A stretch of 64,000 nt of DNA, taken from NCBI RefSeq assembly GCF_038446955.1, contig NZ_CP151803.1, forward strand, positions 930,001-994,000. The letters are read 5' to 3'. This document shows positions 45,951 to 55,512 of the stretch, piece after piece; the first letter of the stretch is position 1; each line of letters starts with the position of its first letter. A program made the position numbers and the translations under genes. Origin of the DNA: Pedobacter sp. FW305-3-2-15-E-R2A2 (GTDB taxonomy: Bacteria > Bacteroidota > Bacteroidia > Sphingobacteriales > Sphingobacteriaceae). Below the pieces are notes generated by a model. It worked only from the letters and a program-made list of their open reading frames with translations, was not told the DNA's origin and made no database searches.

Positions 45951-46614
45951 GATTTATGATTACGAATATAGCGTGTATTTTTTACACTAAGTAATTTATT
46001 TTTAAATTTCCTGCCGGAACACAAAAACCGTGTTCCAATTTGTTTACGTTTCAAAAAGAATAATAAGTTTATTACATGCGTTTTAAACCTGTTTTTAAGC
46101 TGTTATTTGGAATAAAAGAGAAAAACAGGATTAATCCTATGGGCCCTTACCTCACCTTAGTCTGGAATCCCTTCTTCCAGATTCTGACAATATTCTGGCA
46201 AAAGCCGATTCATCCATTTCTAAAAATGAGACGAAAACCTTAATCCAGATGATAAGCAGCTGCAATATATAAAAGAGTATGGAAAAATTCAGAATTAAAT
46301 TTGGTGTAATAGCAGAAGGAGTTCCTGCGCTTTCTTTTACCCATCTTCATAATTGCTCCTGTAGAAAAACGGCTGAAAGAATATTTGCAACATTTTTTCT
46401 ATAATTCTCTTTTTCATTTTGTTTTTAACTTAAATCCTGTTAATCTTGTTAAAACAGGATATTATTTAAGAACTTTAAAAGATTAGCTCCAATAATAAGG
46501 AGGGAAAAAAGGGAAAAAAGATAGAGAAGATCAAGTAATCTAAAAAAATGAGGTGCCTAAAAGAGATTTGAAGGCCGATTTAAGAAATAAGTTTGTAAAA
46601 TAAAATTTAATATT
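45951..46614. other. Long intergenic region between divergent pfkA and Nudix-regulator genes
   Basis: 664 AT-rich bases. Two hairpins are seen: GGAACAC/GTGTTCC (46016-46036) and ATCCTGTT/AACAGGAT (46434-46460). A 41-codon frame at 46279-46404 has poor composition and is not called. Promoters of both flanking genes must lie here. No RNA gene recognised. Confidence 0.5.
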
Positions 46615-47304
46615 TTGAAAGAAGTCTTACCAAAATTTAATTCCACTTTCTCGATTGATTGTGTGTTGTTCGGATTTGATGAAGGAGAATTGAAAATTCT
46701 TTTGATCGAAAGGAATGAAGAACCGTTTAAGGACTGGTGGGCCCTGCCGGGGAATATAGTTTCCGAAGATGAAAGTTTGGACCAGAGTGCGTCCAGGATT
46801 TTGCATGAGCTAACTGGACTTGGCGACGTTTACATGGAGCAGTATTATACTTTCGGTGATGTGAACCGACATCCTCAGGGTAGGGTAGTCAGTATTGCCT
46901 ATTATGCGCTCCTGAGGCTGGGAGGAGATAAAGCTTTAAAGCCATTGAGCAATTATGCCAAACAGGCACATTGGATTAATGTAAAGGATCTGCCTAAGCT
47001 GGCATTTGATCATCAGCAGATCTTTGATAAAGGTCTGGAAAAAATTAAGAGAAGAATTAAACATCAGCCCATTGCTTTTGAGTTGTTGCCGGAGAAGTTT
47101 ACGCTTACCCAGTTGCAGAATGTTTATGAAATCATTTTGAATAAAAAACTGGACAAAAGAAACTTCAGGAAAAAGATGCTGAGCTTCGGCGTGCTGAAAG
47201 ACCTGGATGAAAAACAAAAAGGAGTGTCCTTTCGTGCAGCAACGCTATATAAATTTGATAAACGCAAATATGCGAAGTTGTTTGGAAAAGAGATTTCCTT
47301 CTGA
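46615..47304 (+). CDS. Nudix-domain transcriptional regulator (NrtR/AraR-like)
   Basis: TTG 46615 is the only plausible start: the frame has a stop at 46588-46590 and no ATG or GTG between. The 229-residue product has an N-terminal Nudix fold (about 10-145) whose Nudix box is degenerate (RILHELTGL where REUxEExGU is expected), so hydrolysis is unlikely. The C-terminal part (about 155-225) is the winged-helix domain typical of NrtR/AraR regulators. Such proteins bind ADP-ribose or sugars. It faces the BadF-type kinase gene, and pfkA is divergent; either could be a target. Confidence 0.85.
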   Translation: MKEVLPKFNSTFSIDCVLFGFDEGELKILLIERNEEPFKDWWALPGNIVSEDESLDQSASRILHELTGLGDVYMEQYYTFGDVNRHPQGRVVSIAYYALLRLGGDKALKPLSNYAKQAHWINVKDLPKLAFDHQQIFDKGLEKIKRRIKHQPIAFELLPEKFTLTQLQNVYEIILNKKLDKRNFRKKMLSFGVLKDLDEKQKGVSFRAATLYKFDKRKYAKLFGKEISF

Positions 47305-47346
47305 AAAAAGAAAGAGCCTGTCCTGAAACAGCTGGATAGCTAGCCT

Positions 47347-47376
47347 AAAAGCCCAAATGGATTCATTTGGGCTTTT
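47347..47376 (+). terminator. Terminator of the Nudix-regulator gene
   Basis: AAAAGCCCAAATG (47347-47359) and CATTTGGGCTTTT (47364-47376) form a perfect 13-bp stem with a 4-base loop, ending in Ts. Confidence 0.9.
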
Positions 47377-47382
47377 ATCATT

Positions 47383-47416
47383 TAAAAAAAAGCAGCTTTT
47401 TTAAGGAAGCTGCTTT
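47383..47416 (-). terminator. Terminator of the BadF-type kinase gene
   Basis: AAAGCAGCTT (47389-47398) and AAGCTGCTTT (47407-47416) pair; on the minus strand a run of Ts follows. It lies 8 bases past the kinase stop. Confidence 0.9.
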
Positions 47417-47423
47417 GAATAGT

Positions 47424-48281
47424 TTATTTATTTACTGCGGAGATGTGGTAATCTACCAGATCATCTATAGGAGAGCGGATGATCTTGCCTACGCCCATCT
47501 CGTATCTGTCTGCCACAATGCTCAGGATGTCTCTGAAGCTGTAACCTACAGACCCTACACAGTTTAATGAGTACTCTTTATAATTCGGATAATGAATCAC
47601 CAGGTTCTCAAAGAACGCTGTAAATGCATAATCTACTGTAGAGAACGTATAGTCTTCATAATTGTCTTTGAAGTCGTATAAGAACTTACTGAAACCAGCA
47701 CAGAAGCGGTTTGGAAGTGGTTTGTTATAGATGTGGTCAAAAATATCCTCATTGGTTAAAGCGAAGTTATCATAAAAACTTTCTCTAAGACCTTTAGGCA
47801 TATAACCTTTCATATAATCACTCAGAATTCTTTTTCCGATGAAACATCCGCTACCTTCATCTCCAAGGAAGTAACCCAGAGAATCAATGTTCAGGGAGAT
47901 GTCTTTACCGTCATATAAGCAGGAATTTGTTCCTGTTCCAAGGATGGCAGCAAAACCCGGCTCATCGCCTAATAATGCTCTGCAGGAAGCCAATAAATCA
48001 TGGCCTATATTGATCTCCGCATTCGGAAAAATCTGTTGCATGGCATCTGCTACAATTTTGCGCTTGGCATCAGTGGAGCAACCTGCACCGTAATAGTTGA
48101 CCTGAGTTAGTTTCTCTGTTTCTAAATGATCCGGAAGAGATTTTTTTAACGAACCAACAATATATTCTGTATCTGAGAAGTATGGGTTATATCCTTCTGT
48201 ATTAAAATGAATTTTCCTACCTGCTTCATTAATTAAACACCAATTGGTTTTGGTTGAACCACCATCTGCAATAACTATCAT
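47424..48281 (-). CDS. BadF-type sugar kinase, N-acetylglucosamine kinase-like
   Basis: The product has 285 residues and a normal phosphate loop, ADGGSTKTNWCL. Further ASKHA motifs are YYGAGCSTDAK, LGTGTNSCLYDG and LGYFLGDEGSGCFIGKRIL. It is a paralogue of the kinase in the pfkA operon but keeps the canonical GGSTKT loop. It most likely phosphorylates GlcNAc or a cell-wall amino sugar. It is monocistronic with its own terminator. Confidence 0.88.
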   Translation of the reverse strand: MIVIADGGSTKTNWCLINEAGRKIHFNTEGYNPYFSDTEYIVGSLKKSLPDHLETEKLTQVNYYGAGCSTDAKRKIVADAMQQIFPNAEINIGHDLLASCRALLGDEPGFAAILGTGTNSCLYDGKDISLNIDSLGYFLGDEGSGCFIGKRILSDYMKGYMPKGLRESFYDNFALTNEDIFDHIYNKPLPNRFCAGFSKFLYDFKDNYEDYTFSTVDYAFTAFFENLVIHYPNYKEYSLNCVGSVGYSFRDILSIVADRYEMGVGKIIRSPIDDLVDYHISAVNK

Positions 48282-48739
48282 CTTAATTTGTTTTTTTCGG
48301 GATAAAAGTAAATAATCCTAACACTTTTGTATGGTTTTTTTTCATAAATGTAATTCTTTAGTTTAAGTTTTTAAATAATTATCCGCTTTTAAATGGTTAA
48401 AAACGCGGTTTTTTGTAATTTTATTTATTGATTTAAGGTTACCATATTGTTAAAAAAACACTAAGCTAAAATACGCTTGTTATTTTGAAATCCAAATTTA
48501 AAATCAAGCATTTACAAGAAAGGTTTTTTTTATTGGGTCAAACTGCGCTTTTGGCATAGAAAAAAACCTCAATTGGGCAATTGTTAAACGATTTAGTACC
48601 CATTTATAGCCAATTTTTATAAAAAGGCATAAAATTTAAAAAAGAGGGGAAGAAACTTAACAATAGTTTTACACAAAGGTTTAGTTTGTAAATAGAAGAT
48701 AGATCGCCGGATTTTTTGAATATTTGTATTCATTCGTAA
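48282..48739. other. Intergenic region between kinase and threonine aldolase
   Basis: 458 AT-rich bases. TGAATA-TTTG-TATTCA (48717-48732) is a small palindrome just before the aldolase start. CAATTG is directly repeated near 48572-48585. No gene recognised. Confidence 0.4.
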
Positions 48740-49783
48740 ATGACTATGGCAATAAAAATTGATTTTAGAAGCGATACTGTAACCAGGCCAACGGAAGGTA
48801 TGCTTGCTGCAATGATGAGTGCAAAGGTGGGTGATGATGTGTTTGGAGAAGATGAGACGGTTCATAAACTGGAGACCAAACTCGCAACGATGTTCAATAT
48901 GGAAGCAGGGCTTTTTTGCCCCTCAGGAACCATGACCAATCAGATTGCCATCAAATGCTTCACCCAGCCTATGGACGAGGTGATTTGCGACCAGTCGTCA
49001 CATGTCTACCGTTACGAAGGCGGAGGAATTGCTTATCATTCTATGGCTTCTGTCAGACTGCTGAACGGCAATCGAGGGATACTAACCCCGGAATTGATTG
49101 AGCCTGAAATTAACGAAGAAAATATTCACTATCCGAACTCCAGCCTGGTGGTCCTTGAAAACACCGTCAATAAGGGTGGGGGAGCCTGTTATAATTTAAC
49201 GCAGATCGAGCCCATTCATACCTTATGTAACATTAAGGGGTTAAAGCTTCACCTGGATGGTGCCCGGATTTTCAATGCGTTGGTTGCCACCGGCGATCAT
49301 GCAAAGAACTATGGACAGTATTTCGATGGCATTTCCATCTGCCTTTCTAAAGGACTGGGCGCTCCGGTAGGGTCGGTACTTCTTGCCTCTAAAGAAACCA
49401 TTAGGAAGGCGAACAAAATCAGGAAAGCCTTTGGTGGTGGAATGCGTCAATCGGGTTTTCTGGCTGCCGCAGGAATTTATGCACTTGATCATCACATAGA
49501 TCGTATGGCCATTGATCATCAGCATGCCAAAGCCCTGGCAGCAGCATTAAGTCCTTTGAATTATGTGGCTTCGGTCATGCCTGTGGAGACCAATATTGTG
49601 ATTTTTGAAGTTGCTGCAGGATTTAAAGCAGAAAACATCATCCACCTGCTGGCCGAAAAGGGAATTGCCTGTAATATGATGGGTACTAATATCAGAATCG
49701 TGACACATCTTGACATTTCTTCTGAAATGGTCGACATGGCGATAGAAAACATAATACATTTGCACCCAACGGGGCATAAATAA
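48740..49783 (+). CDS. ltaE: Low-specificity L-threonine aldolase
   Basis: The product has 347 residues. Family motifs are DFRSDTVTRPT at the start, GDDVFGED, FCPSGTMTNQIA and CLSKGLGAPVG, where Lys204 binds PLP; HLDGARIFNA holds the Asp that contacts the PLP ring. It splits L-threonine or allo-threonine to glycine and acetaldehyde. Accs gene accC follows by 8 bases and riboflavin synthase after it, so the three form an operon without an obvious metabolic link. Confidence 0.93.
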   Translation: MTMAIKIDFRSDTVTRPTEGMLAAMMSAKVGDDVFGEDETVHKLETKLATMFNMEAGLFCPSGTMTNQIAIKCFTQPMDEVICDQSSHVYRYEGGGIAYHSMASVRLLNGNRGILTPELIEPEINEENIHYPNSSLVVLENTVNKGGGACYNLTQIEPIHTLCNIKGLKLHLDGARIFNALVATGDHAKNYGQYFDGISICLSKGLGAPVGSVLLASKETIRKANKIRKAFGGGMRQSGFLAAAGIYALDHHIDRMAIDHQHAKALAAALSPLNYVASVMPVETNIVIFEVAAGFKAENIIHLLAEKGIACNMMGTNIRIVTHLDISSEMVDMAIENIIHLHPTGHK

Positions 49784-49791
49784 CCTATTAA

Positions 49792-51279
49792 ATGAAGAAA
49801 ATCCTTATAGCCAACAGAGGCGAAATCGCATTGCGAATTATGCGCTCTGCACGTGAAATGGGCATAAAAACCGTAGCCGTTTATTCTGAAGCCGACCGGG
49901 AAGCACTTCATGTGCGTTATGCAGATGAAGCCATTTGTATTGGTCCTGCGGCTTCCAGTCAAAGTTATTTGTTAGGAGAGAAAATCATTGAGGCCTGTAA
50001 AATTACCGGCGCTGAAGCCATTCATCCCGGATATGGTTTCTTATCAGAGAATGCTTCTTTTGCACGATTGGTGAAAGCTTCAGGGCTAATTCTGATCGGC
50101 CCTACACCCGAGGCAATGGAGATCATGGGAAATAAGTTGTCTGCAAAAGCAGCGGCCTTAAAGTATCAGATTCCAATGGTACCAGGAACGGAAGAGGCGA
50201 TTACAGATGTCAGCGAGGCAAAATTAAGAGCAGTAGAGGTTGGTTTTCCAATCCTGATTAAAGCTGCTGCCGGTGGTGGTGGAAAAGGAATGAGGGTGGT
50301 GGAGCAGGTTTCCGATTTTGAGGAGCAGATGCAATTGGCGGTAAGTGAAGCAACTTCTGCTTTTGGTGATGGTTCTGTCTTTATTGAACGTTACGTATCT
50401 TCCCCGCGACATATAGAAATACAAGTACTGGGAGATACCCATGGCAATATTGTCCACCTTTTTGAAAGAGATTGCTCTGTTCAGCGCAGGCATCAGAAAG
50501 TGGTGGAAGAAGCTCCTTCCAGCGTGCTTACGGAAGAAATCCGTGCGAAGATGGGGAAATGTGCAGTTGATGTAGCCCGCTCGGTAAACTACGTAGGCGC
50601 CGGAACAGTGGAGTTTATTCTGGATGAAAATCTGGACTTCTTCTTTTTGGAGATGAATACCCGATTGCAGGTAGAACATCCGGTAACGGAAATGATCACC
50701 GGACTGGACCTGGTCAAGGAACAAATCAAAATTGCCAGGGGTGAAAAGCTTTCCTATCGTCAGGAAGACCTTCACATTAATGGCCATGCGATGGAGTTGA
50801 GGGTATATGCGGAAGATCCTGAAAATAATTTCCTGCCTGATATAGGCCTGCTGGAAACCTATAAAACACCGAAAGGGAATGGGGTGCGGGTGGACGATGG
50901 TTTTGAGCAGGGGATGGAGATTCCGATTTATTATGATCCCATGATCGCTAAGCTGATTACTTACGGCAAGACGCGGGAAGAAGCCATGGACCGCATGATT
51001 CGCGCGATTGACGAATATCACATTACCGGGATCAAAACTACCCTGGCTTTTGGTAAATTTGTCATGCAGCATGAGGCCTTCAGATCGGGAAATTTCAATA
51101 CGCATTTTGTCAGTAAATACTTTAACCCGGAACGCTTAAAGGAAGAAAATCCGGAGGAAGCACTGATCGCCGCATTGGCAGGAGCGATGTTTTATAAAAA
51201 GACAACTACCCTGGTCAATGAAGCACTTCAGGCAGAACAAGTCAGCAACTGGAAAAGAAACAGAACAAATTATAATTAA
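49792..51279 (+). CDS. Biotin carboxylase subunit (acyl-CoA carboxylase)
   Basis: The product has 495 residues, about 45 more than typical AccC. The biotin carboxylase N-domain opens MKKILIANRGEIALRIMRSA, the ATP-grasp loop is AAGGGGKGMRVV, and EMNTRLQVEHPVTE is the catalytic region. It charges biotin with CO2 at ATP cost. No BCCP or carboxyltransferase gene is nearby, and the C-terminal extension (VNEALQAEQVSNWKRN) fits acyl-CoA or pyruvate carboxylase-type paralogues. It could be acetyl-, propionyl- or methylcrotonyl-CoA carboxylase. Confidence 0.93.
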   Translation: MKKILIANRGEIALRIMRSAREMGIKTVAVYSEADREALHVRYADEAICIGPAASSQSYLLGEKIIEACKITGAEAIHPGYGFLSENASFARLVKASGLILIGPTPEAMEIMGNKLSAKAAALKYQIPMVPGTEEAITDVSEAKLRAVEVGFPILIKAAAGGGGKGMRVVEQVSDFEEQMQLAVSEATSAFGDGSVFIERYVSSPRHIEIQVLGDTHGNIVHLFERDCSVQRRHQKVVEEAPSSVLTEEIRAKMGKCAVDVARSVNYVGAGTVEFILDENLDFFFLEMNTRLQVEHPVTEMITGLDLVKEQIKIARGEKLSYRQEDLHINGHAMELRVYAEDPENNFLPDIGLLETYKTPKGNGVRVDDGFEQGMEIPIYYDPMIAKLITYGKTREEAMDRMIRAIDEYHITGIKTTLAFGKFVMQHEAFRSGNFNTHFVSKYFNPERLKEENPEEALIAALAGAMFYKKTTTLVNEALQAEQVSNWKRNRTNYN

Positions 51280-51287
51280 ATACGCAG

Positions 51288-51875
51288 ATGTTTACAGGAA
51301 TAATTGAAACACTAGGAGAAATAGAAAGTATCAGGGAGGAAGGAACTAACCTTCATTTCGTCGTTCAGTCTGAATTGAGCAATGAACTGAAGATCGACCA
51401 AAGTGTGTCACATAACGGGGTTTGCTTAACTGTTATCGCATTGACTGAAAATACGCATACCGTAACTGCAATTCAGGAAACCCTGGAAAAATCCAACCTT
51501 GATGATTTAAAGGTCGGAAGTAAGGTAAATCTGGAGCGTTGCATGCAAATGAATGGACGTCTTGATGGACATATTGTGCAGGGACATGTGGATCAGACAG
51601 CAGTTTGTGTAAAGAGAGAGGAGCTGGATGGCAGTTGGGAATACCGCTTTAAATACGATTCCAAAAATGGAAATGTGACCGTAGAAAAAGGTTCTGTTTG
51701 CGTGAATGGGATCAGTTTAACAGTAGTCGGTTCGGCGGATGACGAATTTTCTGTATTCATCATCCCTTATACCTTTGACCATACCAACCTTCACCAGGTC
51801 AATGTGGGTGATGCCGTAAATATTGAATTTGATATCATTGGTAAATATGTGGCCCGCTTAGTTGGCCGTTCGTAA
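51288..51875 (+). CDS. ribE: Riboflavin synthase alpha chain
   Basis: The product has 195 residues with two lumazine-binding repeats (about 1-97 and 98-190). MFTGIIETLGEI at the start and SHNGVCLTV plus VCVNGISLTVV in each half are characteristic. It turns two lumazine molecules into riboflavin. It follows the biotin carboxylase gene by 8 bases; the stop abuts the stop of the convergent TPR gene. Confidence 0.96.
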   Translation: MFTGIIETLGEIESIREEGTNLHFVVQSELSNELKIDQSVSHNGVCLTVIALTENTHTVTAIQETLEKSNLDDLKVGSKVNLERCMQMNGRLDGHIVQGHVDQTAVCVKREELDGSWEYRFKYDSKNGNVTVEKGSVCVNGISLTVVGSADDEFSVFIIPYTFDHTNLHQVNVGDAVNIEFDIIGKYVARLVGRS

Positions 51876-53015
51876 TTACCTTTTCAATTCTTCTACTTTA
51901 TTTTTTATAAATGTGATCAGCTTGGGTTGTTCCTGCGGATTAATCGTTTTCAGGTATTGATTGTAATAGCTGATCGCATTTTTTTTATCATTGAATTTGT
52001 TCTCATATACAAGGGCGATATTGTAGTATAAACTGCCGTTGTTTTCAAAGAGCAATCCTCTTTTGTAGGCTGTATTTGCCTGTTCATTCTTATCGATGTT
52101 CTCAAAAGAATCTCCCAAAAGACCATAATAACTTGCCACTCCCGGAGAAATGGCAGCCTTGATCGTTTTTTCTAAATAAGGCACTGCATTTTTATAGTCT
52201 TTAATCCCGCGATAGCTCAATGCAATATTGTAGAGCAGACCTTCATTTTCGGCGGAAGTACTTTTAATCTTTAAAAAATAATCTAAAGCCTTTTGGTATT
52301 CCAAGAGCAAAAAATGGCTCTTGCCAAGGTTGTTGAGTACAAAAGTAGAGCTATCTCCATAGCTGAGTAGCTTTTCTCCCGTTTCAATGGCTACCTTATA
52401 TTTTTTTGAACCCATGCTCACCGGCATTTTCATTTTGAGCAACTGAAAATTGCTGCTGTCTGCTTTGAGTGCCGGTTCCAGAATATCTTCTGCTTTTTGG
52501 AATAAATTACTCTTAAAATAAATCTCACAAAGGTCAAAAACAACGTCTGCATCCGTTGGATTTATTTTATTTGCCTTTTGTAAGTTGGCGATCATCGGAC
52601 CAATTTCCGCCTGTTCTTTCGCGATTCTGGCGAGTTGCTTATAGGCATTAAAGCTATTGCTATCCAGTTTAAGGACCTCGTTGAAGTATTCTTTTGCTTT
52701 GATATTATTCCCCCTTCTGATATTGATATTGGCGAGGTTAAACAACCCTGAAATGTCAGCTGGCTTTTCCGCATACAGCTTCAGATAATTCTTTTCTGCT
52801 TCTGGAAGTTTTCCGGCCATCAGGTAAGCGTAGGCAAGCTGAGAGAGTTCCTTCGGGTCTTTGGTATCTTCCTTATAGGTGCTTTGCAGGTACTGTGCGG
52901 CCTCTGCATAGCGCTGGGTTTGAAAATAGTCAAGTAATTTCTCTTTATCTACCACTTGTGCCTGTACAAATTGAACGTTTGCAAAAATCAAAAGGAGGGA
53001 AAGAAGCTTTTTCAT
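51876..53015 (-). CDS. Secreted tetratricopeptide repeat protein
   Basis: ATG 53015 gives 379 residues with a clean signal peptide (LLSLLLIFANVQFVQAQ); a longer frame to 53066 adds 17 residues ahead of it. TPR units cover most of the rest (about 25-370; GLFNLANINIRRGNNIKAKEY and YNIALVYENKFNDKKNAISY). It should lie in the periplasm and act as a scaffold. Partner unknown. Confidence 0.82.
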   Translation of the reverse strand: MKKLLSLLLIFANVQFVQAQVVDKEKLLDYFQTQRYAEAAQYLQSTYKEDTKDPKELSQLAYAYLMAGKLPEAEKNYLKLYAEKPADISGLFNLANINIRRGNNIKAKEYFNEVLKLDSNSFNAYKQLARIAKEQAEIGPMIANLQKANKINPTDADVVFDLCEIYFKSNLFQKAEDILEPALKADSSNFQLLKMKMPVSMGSKKYKVAIETGEKLLSYGDSSTFVLNNLGKSHFLLLEYQKALDYFLKIKSTSAENEGLLYNIALSYRGIKDYKNAVPYLEKTIKAAISPGVASYYGLLGDSFENIDKNEQANTAYKRGLLFENNGSLYYNIALVYENKFNDKKNAISYYNQYLKTINPQEQPKLITFIKNKVEELKR

Positions 53016-53237
53016 CAGTATATTTTTTATGGTGATGAAGCCGCCTGCTGATGACGGTTTCATCAATTATAATAGGGTTTTCGAAATCGGTAATTGATAA
53101 ACTAAGTTATTAGTTATTCGTTAATAATCCAAATCTGAATATCATTATCTGCTTTTTATCGAAAAAAAGAAAACATATTGGCCTGTTAAACGGTTGGTTA
53201 AGGTATACATCAATTGATAATATTAATATAAAAGCAT

Positions 53238-53537
53238 ATGGATACTTTAAAAAAGTTTGAATTAATGGAGAAGATTGTCAGAGAGTTGGAAGATTTACAA
53301 CACTCGCAGCAGGCGATCATCCAGAAGATAGGGAAGATCGAAGTTGACAATATTGAATTGGGAGATAAAAGACTAGATAAAGACCTGCCTGATATGCACC
53401 AAAGGGTTTCAGATAACCTGGATACTATCGTAGGCATCCTTCAGTATTTTGCAGATAAAACTCAAAACTTTGGAGATAAAAACAACGTAGATGCGTTAAA
53501 AGAAAGACAGGCAATTAATGATGCCACTGGTAACTAG
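53238..53537 (+). CDS. Small coiled-coil protein, 99 residues
   Basis: The protein is acidic and helical (MEKIVRELEDLQHSQQAIIQKIG), with no signal peptide and no known family. It is monocistronic. A long palindromic terminator follows 7 bases after the stop and also serves the convergent histidine kinase gene. Function unknown. Confidence 0.6.
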   Translation: MDTLKKFELMEKIVRELEDLQHSQQAIIQKIGKIEVDNIELGDKRLDKDLPDMHQRVSDNLDTIVGILQYFADKTQNFGDKNNVDALKERQAINDATGN

Positions 53538-53544
53538 CCAGACA

Positions 53545-53588
53545 AATCACAGAAAAAGCCAGCACAATTGCTGGCTTTTTCTGTGATT
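53545..53588. terminator. Bidirectional terminator, 19-bp perfect stem
   Basis: AATCACAGAAAAAGCCAGC (53545-53563) pairs with 53570-53588. Runs of A and T inside the arms give U-tracts in both directions. It overlaps the first two bases of the kinase stop codon. Confidence 0.88.
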
Positions 53589-55362
53589 ACCCCATTCCTG
53601 ATGTGGGTTCAATAGGAATAAACAGGTGGAAGGTGGTGCCTTTTCCGAATTCGCTTTCTACGCTAATGTGGCCTTCATTCCTTTCCATAAATTCCTTGCA
53701 TACCATTAGTCCAAGGCCGGTTCCTTTTTCGTTCATTGTCCCTCTGGTGGAGATATTATCACCGCCAAATAGCTTTTTCAAGGCCTCTTTTTTAATCCCG
53801 GTTCCATTATCAGCAATGGAAAGCAACATCTGTCCCTTCTGATAAACTGCGGTGATGTCAATCTCACAGCCTTCATAACAGAACTTTATGGCATTGCTCA
53901 ATAGGTTTCGTACCACAATCTGAATCATTAGCATATCTGCGTAGACGATATTTCCCGGAAATACGTCCTGTATAATCTGTACATTTTTTGAGGCAGCAGA
54001 AGGTAAATGGTAATTAACTTCATTAACGATCATACTTTTCAAATCAAAATACTCTTTGCTGATGCCATAACCTTTTAACTGGCTTCTCGACCAATGCAGG
54101 ATATTCTCCAATAAATCTGTGGTATATAAGATGTCTTTGTTGAGTATTGGAGACAGTTCTTTAAACTCCTCAATCGTGATCAGGTTGTTCGAAATCATTT
54201 TGAGAACTTCAGACAGGTTTACCAATGGACCCCGTAAGTCATGGGCAATGATTGAAAAGATCCTGTCTTTTAATTGATTGAGTTTTTTGAGCTCTTCAGT
54301 TTGCTGTTGCGATTTCAGCGCTTCCTGCTTAAAATGGGTGAGGTCCTGTAATTTAATGATGGTCGCATCATTATTCAGCCGGTTCTCATCGAGGTATAAG
54401 ATGTCAGCTTCCAAGTCAACAGGACCAGACTGACTGTCTATATGCAACTCTATTTTTCCCGACCGATGTGTTTCCAGAAAATCAAAGAAAGCCTTCTGCT
54501 GGGGAAAGAGCGCTTCAATTTGTGTCCCAATGATCTTTTTACTGTTCGGGTTCGTCAGGTATTTTCTGAAAGCGTTGTTATAGTCAATCACCCGGTTCTT
54601 TTTATCGATTACCAAAAAGCCGTCCTGAATTAGATCGAGTACTTTTTCTCTGGCAATCGGCAATACATCAAAGAGCTTGAACCTGTAGATCGCAATGGCG
54701 ATGAAGAAAATCGTTGCCGCGAAAGAAAAAGGAGTAAGGTCTAAATTTCCAACCGGACGGAATCCCAGGATATAGGCAATATTCGTTATCCATGGAATGA
54801 TTGCTGCGATGACGACACTATAATTTTGACTTTTATAGATCGGATCAGCTTTGCGAAAGGTGGCAATTAATAAATAGCTGCCGAAGCCGAGTAATAGATA
54901 GAAATATCCGGTAAACAATTTATAAGAGATCCCCGGTACAATGTATACCATTGGAAATTCTCCCGTTTTATCCATGTAGTAGTCTTTATAATGCAAGTGA
55001 TGGAAGCTATTTGTCCAGACCAGCAGCAGAATTGTTACCGTGACCCCAATTAAAATAGAAATATTTAAAGGGTTTCTGTACCACTTTTCCTTACCTGCTA
55101 TTTTTAAACAGAATAAAACCCAGCAAAGGGGGAGTGTGGTAATTCCGATATACTCGATGTTGATGAAAAACTTGGCCTGATCTAATTCCGAGCTGGCCAG
55201 CTCAAGTCCATATGCCAGGGACCAGATCGCGTTGGATAGCATCATTAAGCCAAATACCTGCACCGCGCCATGCTTTTTTTTATAAGCATACCAGGAGAAA
55301 AAAAGCATGATACTCCCGGAGAATATTAAAAATAAGGAGTAGACATTAAATGTAAAATCCAT
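53587..55362 (-). CDS. 7TM sensor histidine kinase with PAS domain
   Basis: The product has 591 residues. Seven hydrophobic segments in residues 5-230 form the histidine kinase 7TM N-terminal region. A PAS domain follows (about 240-355; DLIQDGFLVIDKKNRVIDYN). The HisKA box is FSIIAHDLRGPLVNLSEVLK (His near 381) and the HATPase_c domain covers about 475-585 (ADNGTGIKKEALKKLF, GTGLGLMVCKEFMERNEGHI). No response regulator is next to it. Signal unknown. Confidence 0.93.
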   Translation of the reverse strand: MDFTFNVYSLFLIFSGSIMLFFSWYAYKKKHGAVQVFGLMMLSNAIWSLAYGLELASSELDQAKFFINIEYIGITTLPLCWVLFCLKIAGKEKWYRNPLNISILIGVTVTILLLVWTNSFHHLHYKDYYMDKTGEFPMVYIVPGISYKLFTGYFYLLLGFGSYLLIATFRKADPIYKSQNYSVVIAAIIPWITNIAYILGFRPVGNLDLTPFSFAATIFFIAIAIYRFKLFDVLPIAREKVLDLIQDGFLVIDKKNRVIDYNNAFRKYLTNPNSKKIIGTQIEALFPQQKAFFDFLETHRSGKIELHIDSQSGPVDLEADILYLDENRLNNDATIIKLQDLTHFKQEALKSQQQTEELKKLNQLKDRIFSIIAHDLRGPLVNLSEVLKMISNNLITIEEFKELSPILNKDILYTTDLLENILHWSRSQLKGYGISKEYFDLKSMIVNEVNYHLPSAASKNVQIIQDVFPGNIVYADMLMIQIVVRNLLSNAIKFCYEGCEIDITAVYQKGQMLLSIADNGTGIKKEALKKLFGGDNISTRGTMNEKGTGLGLMVCKEFMERNEGHISVESEFGKGTTFHLFIPIEPTSGMG

Positions 55363-55512
55363 TTAAATAGTAGATGAGAATGCAATTAGTAAGACGCCTC
55401 AAATATACCCCATACTTAATGATTGCTAATATAAAACTACGTATTTTAGTTATGAATTAAAAATATTCTTAGTTTTACATCACAGTTATCCATATCAACT
55501 TATCATCAAATT

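Noticed and set aside
46279..46404. A 41-codon ORF in the pfkA upstream region
   Set aside because: No promoter, no family-like features, and composition like random AT-rich DNA.
50224..51105. Long minus-strand ORF (293 codons) inside the biotin carboxylase gene
   Set aside because: It is antisense to a conserved enzyme and has no domain; a codon-bias shadow.
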